64,000 bases of DNA, from positions 1-64,000 of the forward strand of contig JAJTCO010000002.1 of assembly GCA_021323265.1 (NCBI GenBank), read 5' to 3'. Position numbers and translations under genes: made by a program. Below, one piece after another: positions 51,601-60,772 of this stretch (its first letter is position 1; every line of letters starts with the position of its first letter). Origin of the DNA: Pseudoduganella sp. (GTDB taxonomy: Bacteria; Pseudomonadota; Gammaproteobacteria; Burkholderiales; Burkholderiaceae_D). The notes under the pieces were generated by a model. The model saw only the letters and a program-made list of their open reading frames with translations. It ran no database searches and was not told the DNA's origin.

Positions 51601-53106
51601 CGCGGCATTGAGGTCGGCGGCCGGGAAATTGCCCAGCGCGGCGGGGTCGAAGCGCTTGAGCGTGGCGCTGGCCTTGAACGCCTTGTCGTCCTTCAGGCTG
51701 GCCTGGCCGGTGGCGGCGATGCTGCCCTGGCCTGCCTGCAGGCGCGCCTGGTGCACGGTGAGCAGCAGCTGGTGCAAGGTGGCATGGACATCGAGGCGCA
51801 GCTTGCCTTCGCCCAGCGCGGCGCGCAGGGTGTGCCGGCCGTCCTTGCTGTCGGCGCTGATCTCGCCCGCAATGGCGCTGCTGGCGGCGGCGCTGTGCAG
51901 GCCGCGCAGGTCGATGCGCGCGCTGCGCAGGTGCAGGCTGGCCGCGTCGATGCCGCCGTTGTCGGGCAGGCGGCGCAGGGCGCCGCTGCCGGTGAACGTG
52001 CCGGCGCTGCCCAGGTCGATGGCGATGCCGCTTAGCGTGGCATGGTCGAGGGTGCCGCCCAGCTGGGCCGTTGCGCTGTGCAGCGGCAGTTGCTGCCGGT
52101 CGAGCGGACCGGGCGCGCTGCGGTTGCCGACGGCCAGCTTGCCGGCCAGCTTGTCGCCCGTGATGGAGGCGTCCAGCGCCAGGTCGAGGGCGGCCTGCGG
52201 CCAGGCCGGGTCGAAGCGGGCCGGGTCGACGGCGCGCGCCTGCAGCCGGATGCTGCGCAAGGCGATGGCGTCGAAGGGCGCCAGCACCAGGGTGGCGTCG
52301 CCGTTGGCGTAGTGCGATTTGCCTTTGACGTCGAGCTTGAGCTGCGCCAGGTCGCCGCTGGCCACCAGCTCCAGGCGCGTGGCGCTGCGTTCGATGGCGG
52401 CGGCGTCGGGCGCGGCGGCAGGCTTGCCGGCCGTGCCGGGCGCCTTGGGCGCCGGCGGCATGGGCGCCAGGGCCGCGGTGGCGCTGACCTGGTAGGGGCG
52501 CGCGGTGGAAATGTCGGCGCTGGCGGCCAGCGCGCCGATCGGCGTTTCCGCGCTGGCGTCCTTGAGCTGCCAGCGTTGGCCGTCGCCTTGCAGCTTGAGC
52601 TTGATGGCGCGCAGCTCGGTGCGGCTGCCGTCGGTGCCGACAATGCCCAGCATGGCGACGCGGCCGTCGGCAATGTGCAGGCGGAAGGGCGGGGTGATCG
52701 ACGCCGGCATCTGCGGCGGCTTGGACGGCCCCGTGGCGCGCGACTCGGCCCGCGCCACGTGCAGGGCACTGATCGCCACGCCTTCGCTGAAGTATTGCAG
52801 CGGCGACCAGTCGATGTCGATGTTGTCGAGCGTGAACACGCTCGATTCGTCGCGGTAGACGATGCGGCCGATGTGCATGCGCCCGTACAGCGAGCCGCTG
52901 ACGCCGGTCACGGCGATCTGGCCGCCGCTGGCGCGGGCGACCTGCGCCACGATCTGCTGCAGCGTGGTTTCCCTGCCCAGCAGCCAGACCGCGCCGCCCA
53001 GCACGGCCAGCGTCATGCCGCCGCCGATCAGGGTGCGGCGCAGCCACCTGCGGCGCGGCGGCGCCGGCGTGGCGGGCGGGTTGGGCGGGGTGTGCGGCGT
53101 AGCCAT
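48622..53106 (-). CDS. tamB: TamB-family inner-membrane-anchored bridge protein
   Basis: This 1494-residue protein has an N-terminal anchor (TLIGGGMTLAVLGGAVWLLG). A very long beta-rich repetitive body of AsmA/TamB type follows (for example SGSLYGRMHIGRIVYRDESS, FTLDNIDIDWSPLQY). The conserved DUF490 C-terminus has RVSLQLQTGTNNALDVLYNW as its end. TamB spans the periplasm and works with TamA in outer-membrane protein assembly or phospholipid transport. It begins at the last base of tamA, so the two are co-translated. Confidence 0.93.
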   Translation of the reverse strand: MATPHTPPNPPATPAPPRRRWLRRTLIGGGMTLAVLGGAVWLLGRETTLQQIVAQVARASGGQIAVTGVSGSLYGRMHIGRIVYRDESSVFTLDNIDIDWSPLQYFSEGVAISALHVARAESRATGPSKPPQMPASITPPFRLHIADGRVAMLGIVGTDGSRTELRAIKLKLQGDGQRWQLKDASAETPIGALAASADISTARPYQVSATAALAPMPPAPKAPGTAGKPAAAPDAAAIERSATRLELVASGDLAQLKLDVKGKSHYANGDATLVLAPFDAIALRSIRLQARAVDPARFDPAWPQAALDLALDASITGDKLAGKLAVGNRSAPGPLDRQQLPLHSATAQLGGTLDHATLSGIAIDLGSAGTFTGSGALRRLPDNGGIDAASLHLRSARIDLRGLHSAAASSAIAGEISADSKDGRHTLRAALGEGKLRLDVHATLHQLLLTVHQARLQAGQGSIAATGQASLKDDKAFKASATLKRFDPAALGNFPAADLNAALQASGTLAPHWRAQLNIAMQPSKLLGQPLSGSAKLSADAQHISGIDAQLTYARNNASLRGAFGAASDKLAWQLDAGQLSALDPQLQGSANASGTITGGYQAPRTSFTAEARGLAYLAPAARNARPSAADPQPRSDSVIRASGEASLAGAREVTVAGSASRLNPASFGAPLAGNVNADFSATLRASADWLAHADVRLQPASTLGKAALSGHARFTASPGRVQDSDIDLRFGPNLLQAKGAFGKPQDRIDWKLDAPQLAALGSGWSGSLRGSGYASSGSGGNARPTLGLALEGAHLRLPGQRELSAIKGSATLGTALNPDDPLQADLTLTGFSAPGIVLDRLRLQAAGTAGSHTLQLAAANPDFDASARLRGGYTPGTWSGSVDALQNKGRFALNLQAPATLRIAGRPGQGVAGLARPEQIALGSATIAMPEGSLRIDTLEKNGLRWRSKGSAAGVNASYLAQLSDTWRSNVASTMTLGADWSIDLAAAATPGAAPALDGSLHVFREKGDITITGGERPIQLGLRLLDARLTVAGDQLRTQLELAGDRAGNARLEASARLRDGRIPSDSPLSFGASASLPSIAWLSPLLGVQGMELNGALRASAAGRGTIANPLLDGEVVGEGLVINWAEQGIRLRNGALQAKVAGDQLQLQRLRFDGAEGSAQAEGWLRLANGEMSMDLKLAADKLEVFNRPDRTLVLSGTSTLVRDAKRFELDGKFKANRASIELPALDTPTISEDVVILGRDKPKPAAGGALPLSVDVEADLGDDFTLRGKGLDAQLAGTVRVRMTERRAPRVNGSIRVVSGTYAAYGQRLAIERGVLNFTGAYDNPGLNIRAVRKRPEGDELSEHNVEAGVEVRGTALSPVAKLVSTPSVPDSEKLAWLVLGHGTADMAGNEMGLLGTAAGALLGGSGGPSLANRVGLDELGVSQAKGLESTVVTVGKKLSSRAYLSFEQGAGSATSLVKLRYKLNSRVSLQLQTGTNNALDVLYNWAFD

Positions 53107-54887
53107 CAGAAGGTGAACCCCAGCGAGAAGTGCAGGCGCGCCTTGCCGATGGCATGGCCGTAGGCGACGTCGACGTTGATCGGCCCGACGGGACTCTTGT
53201 AGCGCGCGCCGACGCCGTAGCCGGACTTGGGATGGATGCCGCCCAGCGAGTTGGCGGCATTGCCCGCGTCGTAGAAGACGGCGGCGCCCCAGGCGGGCTT
53301 GAACCAGTACTGGTATTCGGCGCTGGCGGTCGCCAGGTAGCGCCCGCCGACCGTGGCGTCGCCGCGTTCCACGCCCAGCTCCTGGTAGGCGTAGCCGCGC
53401 ACGGAGTTGTCGCCGCCGGCGCGGAACAGGTAGGTGGCCGGCACGCCGTCCTGGCTGGCCGAGGCGAGCGCGCCGATCTCGGCGCGCAGGATCACGGTCG
53501 TGTGCGGGCTCAGTGGCCGGTAGGTGATGCCGCGCGCCGTGGCACGGATGAACTTTTCGTCCGTCAGCACGGGCAGCAGGGCGCCGCCCAGCGTGGCGTT
53601 GAGCACGTAGCCCTTGGTCGGGAACACCAGGTTGTCCACCTTGCGCCAGGTGACGGCATAGGTGATCGGCAGCGACTGGCTGCGGGCGGAGGCGACGCCG
53701 TTCACGGTCTTGCTCTCGTTCAGGTACTCGATCGAGATGCTGCGTTCGAGCAGCGGCGTGCCCCAGGCGCGCTTGGCCGCCACCGACGCCGTGCGCGTGA
53801 TCTCGCCCTCGATGTCCTTGCGTTCCACCGCCGCGCCGAAGCTGTCGTTGTAGCCGTCGGCCGTGGTGGGGAAATAGAAGTCGCTGCGCGCCGACTGGCG
53901 CTTGGTTTCCAGCGTCAGCGCGCTCTTCATCTTCAGGCCGAACACGTTCAGGTCGTCGTAGGTGCCGGAGGCGCGCGCGCCGGTGTTGGTGCTGAAACCG
54001 ATACCCACGCTGGCGTTCTTGCGCTTGTTCTCGACCACGCGCACCAGCAGCGGCAAGGGCGGCATGGTGCTGGGCTGCGGCACGCCTTCAGCCTTGTCCT
54101 CGGCCGCTTCGATCTGCTCGCCCAGCACGGAGGACAGGTCGGCGCTCACGTCGACGTTGGCGAAGTAGCCCGTGTCCTGCAGCTTGCCCTGGAAGGCCTG
54201 CAGCGCCGCCTCGCTGTAATAGTCGCCCGGCTTGACCGGGTTCAGGTTGCGCACCACCGATTCGGGATAGCGCCGCAGGCCTTCCACCTTCAGTTCGCCA
54301 AAGCGCATCTCCGGTCCGCTGTCGAGCGTGACCTGCAGCAGCGCGCGCCGCGTTTCGGGATCGACCACCGCTTCGCTGGAGGTCATCTGGGCGCGCGGGT
54401 AGCGCGTCTGCACCACGGCGCGCAGCAGGTCGCGCTTGGCCTTCTCCCATTCATCCTGGCGGAAGACGGCGCCGGCGGGCAGGCGCCAGCCGTCCTTGAG
54501 CGCTTCCTTGTCGAACGGGGCGGCCGGCGTCGAGTCGAAGCCCACCAGTTCGATCTCCACCCCGCCCACCAGCACCGGTTCGCCCGGTTCCACGTCCACC
54601 GTCACGCTCGGCGTGCCGCTTTCCTCGAAGCGGATATTGACCGCCGGCGTGTAGTAGCCGGCGGTGGCCACCAGCGTCTTGATCTGCTCGGGCGCCGAGC
54701 GCAGCATGCGCTGCAGCTGGTCGCGGTCCATGCGCGGATTGGTGCGAAAGCGCACCAGGTCCAGGTTTTCCTCCAGCAGCGTCTCCAGCGCGCGCGGTGC
54801 ATTGATGCGCACCGTGTATTGCCAGCCCTGGGCAGCCGCCATCAAGGGCAGCAGCAGGGCGGCGCAGCCCAATAGGAGCCCTCGCAA
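53106..54887 (-). CDS. tamA: TamA-family outer-membrane assembly protein
   Basis: This protein of about 593 residues has a signal peptide (RGLLLGCAALLLPLMAAAQG). POTRA domains follow (VTVDVEPGEPVLVGGVEIEL, RFGELKVEGLRRYPESVVRN and ALQAFQGKLQDTGYFANVDV). An Omp85 barrel ends in the aromatic LHFSLGFTF, with FRAGGDNSVRGYAYQELG as the conserved loop. No ATG gives a full signal peptide. TTG 54887 is used here; TTG 54911 also fits, and the frame stays open into the divergent queC. Clear RBS support is lacking for either. Confidence 0.88.
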   Translation of the reverse strand: MRGLLLGCAALLLPLMAAAQGWQYTVRINAPRALETLLEENLDLVRFRTNPRMDRDQLQRMLRSAPEQIKTLVATAGYYTPAVNIRFEESGTPSVTVDVEPGEPVLVGGVEIELVGFDSTPAAPFDKEALKDGWRLPAGAVFRQDEWEKAKRDLLRAVVQTRYPRAQMTSSEAVVDPETRRALLQVTLDSGPEMRFGELKVEGLRRYPESVVRNLNPVKPGDYYSEAALQAFQGKLQDTGYFANVDVSADLSSVLGEQIEAAEDKAEGVPQPSTMPPLPLLVRVVENKRKNASVGIGFSTNTGARASGTYDDLNVFGLKMKSALTLETKRQSARSDFYFPTTADGYNDSFGAAVERKDIEGEITRTASVAAKRAWGTPLLERSISIEYLNESKTVNGVASARSQSLPITYAVTWRKVDNLVFPTKGYVLNATLGGALLPVLTDEKFIRATARGITYRPLSPHTTVILRAEIGALASASQDGVPATYLFRAGGDNSVRGYAYQELGVERGDATVGGRYLATASAEYQYWFKPAWGAAVFYDAGNAANSLGGIHPKSGYGVGARYKSPVGPINVDVAYGHAIGKARLHFSLGFTF

Positions 54888-55014
54888 TACTTTTATGCCG
54901 GATTGTGCCAAAATTCGTAGTCTATGATCTGGAAGTCGAAACCGAATGTTACCGGATCGGGCGCCTTGATGGCGTATCTCTAAGATTTGCAAAAAAACCA
55001 GAAGAAAGAATGCG

Positions 55015-55746
55015 ATGCTGACTAACGACGCTGCCCTGGTTCTGTTCAGCGGTGGACAGGACTCGACTACTTGCCTGGCCTGGGCCCTTGAGCGTTTTGC
55101 GCGCGTCGAAACCATCGGCTTCGACTACGGCCAGCGCCATGCGATCGAACTGACGGTGCGCCCGCGCCTGCTGCAGCAGCTGCGCAGCGTCAAGCCCGAA
55201 TGGGGCGCGCGCCTGGGCGAGGACCACACCATCGACCTGGGCCTGATCTCGCAGCTGTCGCAAACGGCCATGACCGAGGACATCGAGATCGTGATGCAGG
55301 AGAACGGCTTGCCGAACACCTTCGTCCCCGGGCGCAACCTGCTGTTCATGACCGTCGCCGCCACCCTGGCGTACCGGCGCGGCCTGAACGTGCTGGTGGG
55401 CGGCATGTGCGAGACCGATTTTTCCGGCTACCCCGATTGCCGCGACGATACGATGAAGGCGCTGCAAGTGGCGCTGAACCTGGGCATGGACACCCGCAGC
55501 CGGCTGGAAACGCCGCTGATGTGGCTGGACAAGGCGCAAACCTGGGCGCTGGCCCAGCAGCTGGGCGGCACCCAGCTGGTGGACGTGATCCGTGCCGACA
55601 CCCACACCTGCTACAAGGGCGAACGGGGCACCCTGCACGACTGGGGCTATGGCTGTGGCACCTGCCCGGCCTGCGACCTGCGCGCGCGCGGCTACCGCCT
55701 GTTCCAGGCGACGCTGACGGGCAATCGGCAAGTTTCGGCCGATTGA
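55015..55746 (+). CDS. queC: 7-cyano-7-deazaguanine synthase
   Basis: This 243-residue protein converts carboxy-deazaguanine to preQ0 for queuosine synthesis. The ATP-pyrophosphatase loop SGGQDS is at residues 12-17. [20 protein letters not shown] and [20 protein letters not shown] are family blocks, and the zinc Cys cluster is C-x-Y-K plus [11 protein letters not shown] near the end. The length is normal. It is divergent from tamA. Confidence 0.95.
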   Translation: MLTNDAALVLFSGGQDSTTCLAWALERFARVETIGFDYGQRHAIELTVRPRLLQQLRSVKPEWGARLGEDHTIDLGLISQLSQTAMTEDIEIVMQENGLPNTFVPGRNLLFMTVAATLAYRRGLNVLVGGMCETDFSGYPDCRDDTMKALQVALNLGMDTRSRLETPLMWLDKAQTWALAQQLGGTQLVDVIRADTHTCYKGERGTLHDWGYGCGTCPACDLRARGYRLFQATLTGNRQVSAD

Positions 55747-55795
55747 GTTTTTCTATCTGGCAAGTAATTTGCTCAAAATAAACTAATATGCTGGT

Positions 55796-58759
55796 ATGCA
55801 AAGGCCACCAGCCCTTCCGCTGCTGCAACGCCTGCTCCGTCCCCGCCTGCTGGCGGGGCTGGTGGCCGCGGTCTGCCTGACGGCCACGGCCAGCGTCTGG
55901 TGGGGGGCGCATGGCGTGGCCAAGCGCGACGCCAATGCCGACTTCGAGCAGCGCACCCGCGAGCTGGTCAACAACCTGGCCGTGCGCGTGCAAGCCTATG
56001 TGCAGGTACTGTATGGCGTGCAGGGCTTGTTCGCCAGCTCGGACTTCGTCGACCGCCAGGAATTCCACACCTATATCGAGCGGCTGGAGCTGCCGCACAA
56101 CTTTCCGGGCATGCAGGGCGTGGGCCATATGCGTTACGTGCCCGGGCCGCTACTGGCGGCGCATGTGGCGGCGGTGCAGGCCGAGGGCTTTCCCGACTAT
56201 GCCGTGACGCCGCCCGGCCAGCGCAGCCAGTACGCGCCGGTGGTTTACCTGGAACCTTTCGACGGCACCAACTTGCTGGCCTTCGGCTATGACGCCCTGT
56301 CCGAACCGGTGCGCCGCAGCGCGCTGGAACAGGCGCGCGATTCCGGCCTGCCGGCCATGACGGGCAAGATCCTGCTCAGGCAGGAAACGTCCGATCCGGT
56401 CCAGGCGGGGTTCCTGCTGGTGCTGCCGCTCTACCAGAACGGGCAGGGCCGCTACACGCTGCTGCAGCGGCGCAGCGCGCTGCGCGGCTGGGTGTACGCG
56501 CCGTTCCGCATGGGCGACGTGATGGCGACGCTGGGCTACGACGCCTTGCGTGGCCTGGACGTGGAAATCTACGATGGCGACAAGCTCAACGACATGACCC
56601 GGATGTTCGACAGCGCGCCCGGCGCGGCGGCGCAGGCGGCGCAGCGCACGGTCAAGCGCCTGAGCCTGGCGGGCCGGCGCTGGACCCTGCAGGTGGCCGC
56701 CCTGCCCCGGGCGCAGGGCGTGCTGTCGGACAAGCCGCGCGCCATTGCCGTCGGCGGCAGCGTGCTGAGCGTCTTGCTGGCGCTGCTGGCCTACGTGCTG
56801 GCCGAGAGCCGCCAGCGCCTGCGCGTGGCGCTGGAGCGCAGCAGCCGCATGGCCGATGAACTGCGCGAGGGCCAGGAAACCCTGCTGGCCATGGCCGAAC
56901 ATGCGCAGGGCAGCCAGGCCGTCCTGCGCAGCATCCTCGATTCCACCGTGGACGGCATCCTGGTCGACAATTACCGGGGCACGGTGCTCAACTCCAACCG
57001 CCGCTTCCGCCAGCTGTGGAACGTGGCGGAGCAACTGGACTGGCAGAACGACGGCGCCATCCTGTTCGGCCACATGGCCAGCCAGCTTGAGCAGCCGGAG
57101 CTGTTCCTGCAGGCCAGCGCCTGCCGCGAACTGGACGACGAATGCCGCAGCCAGCTGCAGATGCGCGACGGCCGCGTGCTGGAGCTGGCCACGCAGCCGC
57201 TGCGCCTGGGCAGCGAGCCGGCGCGCATCTGGTCCTTCCGCGACATCACGGAGCGCACGCTCAACGAGCGGCGCGAAGAAGCGCGCCACCAGGTGCTGGA
57301 ACTGCTGGCCGCCGGCGCGCCACAACAGGAAGTGCTGGACAACCTGCTGCGCGGCCTGGAAGCGGCCAACCCGGGCATGCTGTGCAGCGTGATGCTGCTG
57401 GACGAGGATGGCCAGCACCTGCTGCTGGCGGCCGCCCCCAGCCTGCCGGCATTTTTCAACGACGCCATCCACGGCCTGCCCATCGGCTACGGCAATGGTT
57501 CCTGCGGCAAGGCCGTCACCACCAACAACCGCGTCATCGTGGAAGACATCCGCAGCGACCCGCTGTGGGCGCCGTACCGCGAGCTGGCGGCGCGCGCCGG
57601 CCTGGGCGCCTGCTGGTCGGAGCCGGTACGCGGCGCCAACGGCAAGGTGCTGGGCGCCTTTGCCATCTACCACCGCGAACCGCAGCGCCCCAGCGTGGCG
57701 CACATGACGCTGATCGACCAGGCCGCCAGCCTGGCCGGCATTGCCGTCGAACAGGCGCGCGCCGCCCATGCGCTGCGTGTGGGCGAGGCGCGCTTCCGCA
57801 GCCTGTACGACCACGCGCCCGTGGCGCTGTGGCAGCAGGACTGGTCGGCCGTGCACCGCGCCTTGCGCGAGCTGGCCGAATCGGGCGTGGAAGACATTGG
57901 GCAGTGGCTGCAGAACAATCCCAGCCAGCTGGAGCGCCTGGCGGGCCTGGTGCGCATCACCGACGTCAACGCGGCCGCGCTGGTCCAGGTGGGGGCCGAC
58001 GCCGCCCACAAGGACCTCACGCGTCTGAGCCTGGCGCAGAACTTCGCGCCGGCGGCGTTGCCGGTGTTCGCGCAAGCGCTGCTGGCGCTGGAGCGCGGCG
58101 TCCACCTGTTCCATGGCGAAGGCAGCTTCCTGCGCCTCGACGGCGTGCAGCGCCAGAATGAAATGACGCTGCTGGTGATGCCGGGCCACGAGCATGCGCT
58201 GGACTTCGTGATCGTGTCCACGCTCGACATCACCGAGCGCAAGCGCCTGAACGATGAACTGGTGCGCCTGGCCGCCACCGACTTCCTGACCGGCTTGCCG
58301 AACCGGCGCGAATTCATGGCCCGCCTGAACGACGAGCAGGCCCGCCTGCAGCGCGACGTGGGCGGGCGCGCCGCCGTGCTGATGCTGGACATCGACCACT
58401 TCAAGGAAATCAACGATGCGCACGGCCACGACCGGGGCGACGCCGTGCTGCGCCACCTGGCCGGCCTGATGCGCGATTCGCAGCGCAAGATCGACATGCT
58501 GGGGCGCGTGGGCGGGGAAGAGTTTGCCATCCTGCTGCCCGGCGCCGACATGGATGCTGCGCACGCCTTCGCCGAGCGCCTGCGCCAGCGGATCGCCGAC
58601 ACGCCCCTGCCGCACAACGGCGACAGCATCGCCATCACCGTCAGCGTGGGGCTGGCCAGCATGGATGCCAGCGACTGCAGTGGCGACGCGGCCCTGGTGC
58701 GGGCCGACCAGGCGCTGTACCGCGCCAAGCACGCCGGGCGCAACCGCGTGGAAGCGTAA
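55796..58759 (+). CDS. CHASE-PAS-GAF-PAS-GGDEF diguanylate cyclase
   Basis: This 987-residue protein has a membrane helix at about 17-38 and a periplasmic CHASE domain at about 75-275 (GVQGLFASSDFVDRQEFHTY, then GMQGVGHMRYVPG). A second helix near 320-340 is followed by PAS-like (about 380-480), GAF (about 500-655) and a further PAS-like region. A GGDEF domain lies at about 820-985 (TDFLTGLPNRREFM, MLDIDHFKEINDAHGHDRGD, active RVGGEEFAILL with GGEEF near 906-910). It is predicted to make c-di-GMP in response to an extracellular cue read by CHASE. Confidence 0.92.
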   Translation: MQRPPALPLLQRLLRPRLLAGLVAAVCLTATASVWWGAHGVAKRDANADFEQRTRELVNNLAVRVQAYVQVLYGVQGLFASSDFVDRQEFHTYIERLELPHNFPGMQGVGHMRYVPGPLLAAHVAAVQAEGFPDYAVTPPGQRSQYAPVVYLEPFDGTNLLAFGYDALSEPVRRSALEQARDSGLPAMTGKILLRQETSDPVQAGFLLVLPLYQNGQGRYTLLQRRSALRGWVYAPFRMGDVMATLGYDALRGLDVEIYDGDKLNDMTRMFDSAPGAAAQAAQRTVKRLSLAGRRWTLQVAALPRAQGVLSDKPRAIAVGGSVLSVLLALLAYVLAESRQRLRVALERSSRMADELREGQETLLAMAEHAQGSQAVLRSILDSTVDGILVDNYRGTVLNSNRRFRQLWNVAEQLDWQNDGAILFGHMASQLEQPELFLQASACRELDDECRSQLQMRDGRVLELATQPLRLGSEPARIWSFRDITERTLNERREEARHQVLELLAAGAPQQEVLDNLLRGLEAANPGMLCSVMLLDEDGQHLLLAAAPSLPAFFNDAIHGLPIGYGNGSCGKAVTTNNRVIVEDIRSDPLWAPYRELAARAGLGACWSEPVRGANGKVLGAFAIYHREPQRPSVAHMTLIDQAASLAGIAVEQARAAHALRVGEARFRSLYDHAPVALWQQDWSAVHRALRELAESGVEDIGQWLQNNPSQLERLAGLVRITDVNAAALVQVGADAAHKDLTRLSLAQNFAPAALPVFAQALLALERGVHLFHGEGSFLRLDGVQRQNEMTLLVMPGHEHALDFVIVSTLDITERKRLNDELVRLAATDFLTGLPNRREFMARLNDEQARLQRDVGGRAAVLMLDIDHFKEINDAHGHDRGDAVLRHLAGLMRDSQRKIDMLGRVGGEEFAILLPGADMDAAHAFAERLRQRIADTPLPHNGDSIAITVSVGLASMDASDCSGDAALVRADQALYRAKHAGRNRVEA

Positions 58760-58763
58760 AGAC

Positions 58764-60128
58764 TTACTCGGGACGCATGCGCAGCTGCTCGACCTTGTCG
58801 GCCTTGCCCAGGCCCAGGTCCACCACCAGCACGCCGTCGGCGTAGTTCAGGCGGTAGCGGTAGTTGCGCACTTCGCCGTCGACGCTGCGCGACAGCGGTT
58901 CCACGGTGCGCAGCGTGCCCCAGCCGCGCAGGTCTTCCGCCACCATCGCAAGGAACTCCGGCGACAGGCGCTCGGCCGCCTTGTCGCTTAAGCCGTCGGG
59001 CAGCTTGCCGGCGGCGATCTGGGCAAACATGGCGCGCACGCGCTCGGCCATGGCCGGTTCGGTTTCCGCGATGGCCGGGGCGACCTTCGGCGCCAGTGCC
59101 GGCACATAATGGGCGGCCACGATGTCGGCCAGCTTGCCCGGGCGCGCCGTGGCGGAATTGGCCAGCACCACCACCGACAGCTTGTCGTCCACGAAGCGGT
59201 TCAGCTGAGCGCGGAAGCCTTGCCACGCACCGCCGTGGCCCACGACGCGGTGGCCGTTGCGCTCGAACAGTTGCCAGCCGTAGCCGTAGCCGGTGGGGTT
59301 GCCGTTGTTCAGCTTGGCTGGCGTCCAGCTGGCCTGGCGCACGCTGGCCGGCAGCACCTGGTCGCCATACAGGGCCAGGTCCCACTTGGCCAGGTCGCGC
59401 GCCGTCAGGTACAGGCTGCCGTCCGCCGTGGTGTTCAGGCGCGGCGCCACCCAGGACTGGTTCACCAGCTGGCCGTTCTTGCGCTCGTAGCCGCGCGCAC
59501 GGTGGGGGATGATGTCGGCTTCGCTGATGACGCGCGTGCCCATGCCCAGCGGTGCGAAGATGCGCTCGCGCAGCTGGTCGCCGTAGAACTTGCCACCCAC
59601 CTTGTTGCAGATGAAGCCGAGCAGGTGATAGCCCATGTTCGAGTACGACCATTTTTCGCCGGGCGCGAACAGCACGGGAACGTCCGCCTCCAGCGCGATC
59701 AGTTCCTCGTCCGTGTAGTTCTTGGTCAGGTCCAGCTTGGCATACGGGTCGCCCAGGCCGGAGGTATGCGTCAGCAGGTGGCGGACCGTGATGCCTTCCC
59801 ACGCCTTGGGCGTGTTGGCCAGGTGCTTGGCGATAGGATCGTCCAGCGACAGTTTGCCCTCTTGCGCCAGCAGCATCACCAACGCGGCGGTGAACGTCTT
59901 GCCGACCGAACCGGACTGGAAGATGGTATCGGGCGTGACCTTCACCTTGTGCTCCAGGTCGGCGTAACCATAGCCTTGTTCGCGGATGATCTTGCCATCC
60001 TTGACGACGGCGATGGCCACGCCGGGAATTTGGCTGCGTTTCATTTCAGCCAGGAGGGCGTCGTCGAGGCGGTCGGCGTGGGCGGGAAAGGCGAAAGCGA
60101 GGGACAGCAGGAGCAGGGGGGTGCGCAT
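58764..60128 (-). CDS. Serine hydrolase, class C beta-lactamase family, exported
   Basis: This 454-residue protein has a signal peptide (MRTPLLLLSLAFAFPAHA). Motifs are SVGK (74-77, Ser74 nucleophile), YSN (162-164) and HGG in VVGHGGAWQGF. A C-terminal extra domain of about 110 residues follows (RAMFAQIAAGKLPDGLSDKA). It is related in layout to the hydrolase at 9560-10939 but not a close copy. The substrate is unknown. Confidence 0.85.
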   Translation of the reverse strand: MRTPLLLLSLAFAFPAHADRLDDALLAEMKRSQIPGVAIAVVKDGKIIREQGYGYADLEHKVKVTPDTIFQSGSVGKTFTAALVMLLAQEGKLSLDDPIAKHLANTPKAWEGITVRHLLTHTSGLGDPYAKLDLTKNYTDEELIALEADVPVLFAPGEKWSYSNMGYHLLGFICNKVGGKFYGDQLRERIFAPLGMGTRVISEADIIPHRARGYERKNGQLVNQSWVAPRLNTTADGSLYLTARDLAKWDLALYGDQVLPASVRQASWTPAKLNNGNPTGYGYGWQLFERNGHRVVGHGGAWQGFRAQLNRFVDDKLSVVVLANSATARPGKLADIVAAHYVPALAPKVAPAIAETEPAMAERVRAMFAQIAAGKLPDGLSDKAAERLSPEFLAMVAEDLRGWGTLRTVEPLSRSVDGEVRNYRYRLNYADGVLVVDLGLGKADKVEQLRMRPE

Positions 60129-60170
60129 GGTTATCGTGGTATGGTTAGCAAAAAAGCATTGTAGCAGGCA

Positions 60171-60197
60171 AAAAAAAGGCGGACCTTGCGGTCCGCC
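60171..60197 (-). terminator. Intrinsic terminator
   Basis: GGCGGACC (60178-60185) pairs perfectly with GGTCCGCC (60190-60197) around a TTGC loop. On the minus strand the stem is followed by seven T. It terminates the small membrane-protein gene at 60206-60598, before the hydrolase start. Confidence 0.85.
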
Positions 60198-60205
60198 CTC
60201 CAGGC

Positions 60206-60598
60206 TCAGGCAGGGGAGTGTTGCAGGGCGGGCGCGGCAGCGGCAGGCTTGCGGTTGCGGCGCTTCAGCAGCCAGTAGATGCCGAAGGGGATCAAGAGCG
60301 GCAGCAGCAGGGGCGATACGGCGGCCATGGCGACCACGGCGGCAAAGGCCAGTACGCAGACCAGCAGCACGCCGACACCGGCCATGACGACACCCACCAT
60401 CACCGCCACCACCGTCATCACCACGGCCAGGAAGGCAAACACGCCACCGGCAATGAAGGTGCCCAGCAAGGCCCCCAGGGGACCGTCGAAATCCTCGTCG
60501 CCCACGGTCACGACCAGGTCGTTGGCATCGATGGCGAACCAGGCGGCGATCATGCCGAAAAACAGCAGGAGCAGGGAGAGGGCAAGTACCTTTTTCAT
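60206..60598 (-). CDS. Hydrophobic membrane protein of unknown role
   Basis: This 130-residue protein starts at ATG 60598. A signal-like first helix (VLALSLLLLFFGMIAAWFAI) is followed by a short acidic periplasmic loop (DANDLVVTVGDEDFDGPLG). Three strongly hydrophobic segments and a basic tail (LLKRRNRKPAAAA) complete it. No family was recognised. It has its own terminator downstream. Confidence 0.7.
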   Translation of the reverse strand: MKKVLALSLLLLFFGMIAAWFAIDANDLVVTVGDEDFDGPLGALLGTFIAGGVFAFLAVVMTVVAVMVGVVMAGVGVLLVCVLAFAAVVAMAAVSPLLLPLLIPFGIYWLLKRRNRKPAAAAPALQHSPA

Positions 60599-60714
60599 GA
60601 TGGGCCTCGTGGCGTTGAACATGATCCCACTGTAGGCCCGGCGCGCCGGACGAGCCAGCCAATTGCGACGAACGGTGCTTTTCACGGGACGAATGGAATG
60701 GATGAGATGGCGGC

Positions 60715-60742
60715 TTGCTTTCGTGGACTTCTTGCCTATACT
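60715..60742 (+). promoter_or_regulatory. Sigma-70-type promoter candidate
   Basis: TTGCTT (60715-60720) and TATACT (60737-60742) are 16 bases apart. They lie 31 bases before the ATG at 60773, a good fit to a housekeeping promoter for the small Pro-rich ORF. Confidence 0.5.
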
Positions 60743-60772
60743 GAATATCCGATCTCTGAGATGGAGGGGAAT

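Noticed and set aside
50630..53260. 876-codon minus-strand frame overlapping tamB
   Set aside because: Arg/Pro-rich shadow frame; it would also overlap the 3' end of tamA.
54888..55014. Possible preQ1-type riboswitch before queC
   Set aside because: The leader is short, the ATG follows directly, and no C-rich loop/A-rich tail pseudoknot pattern of preQ1 aptamers was found.
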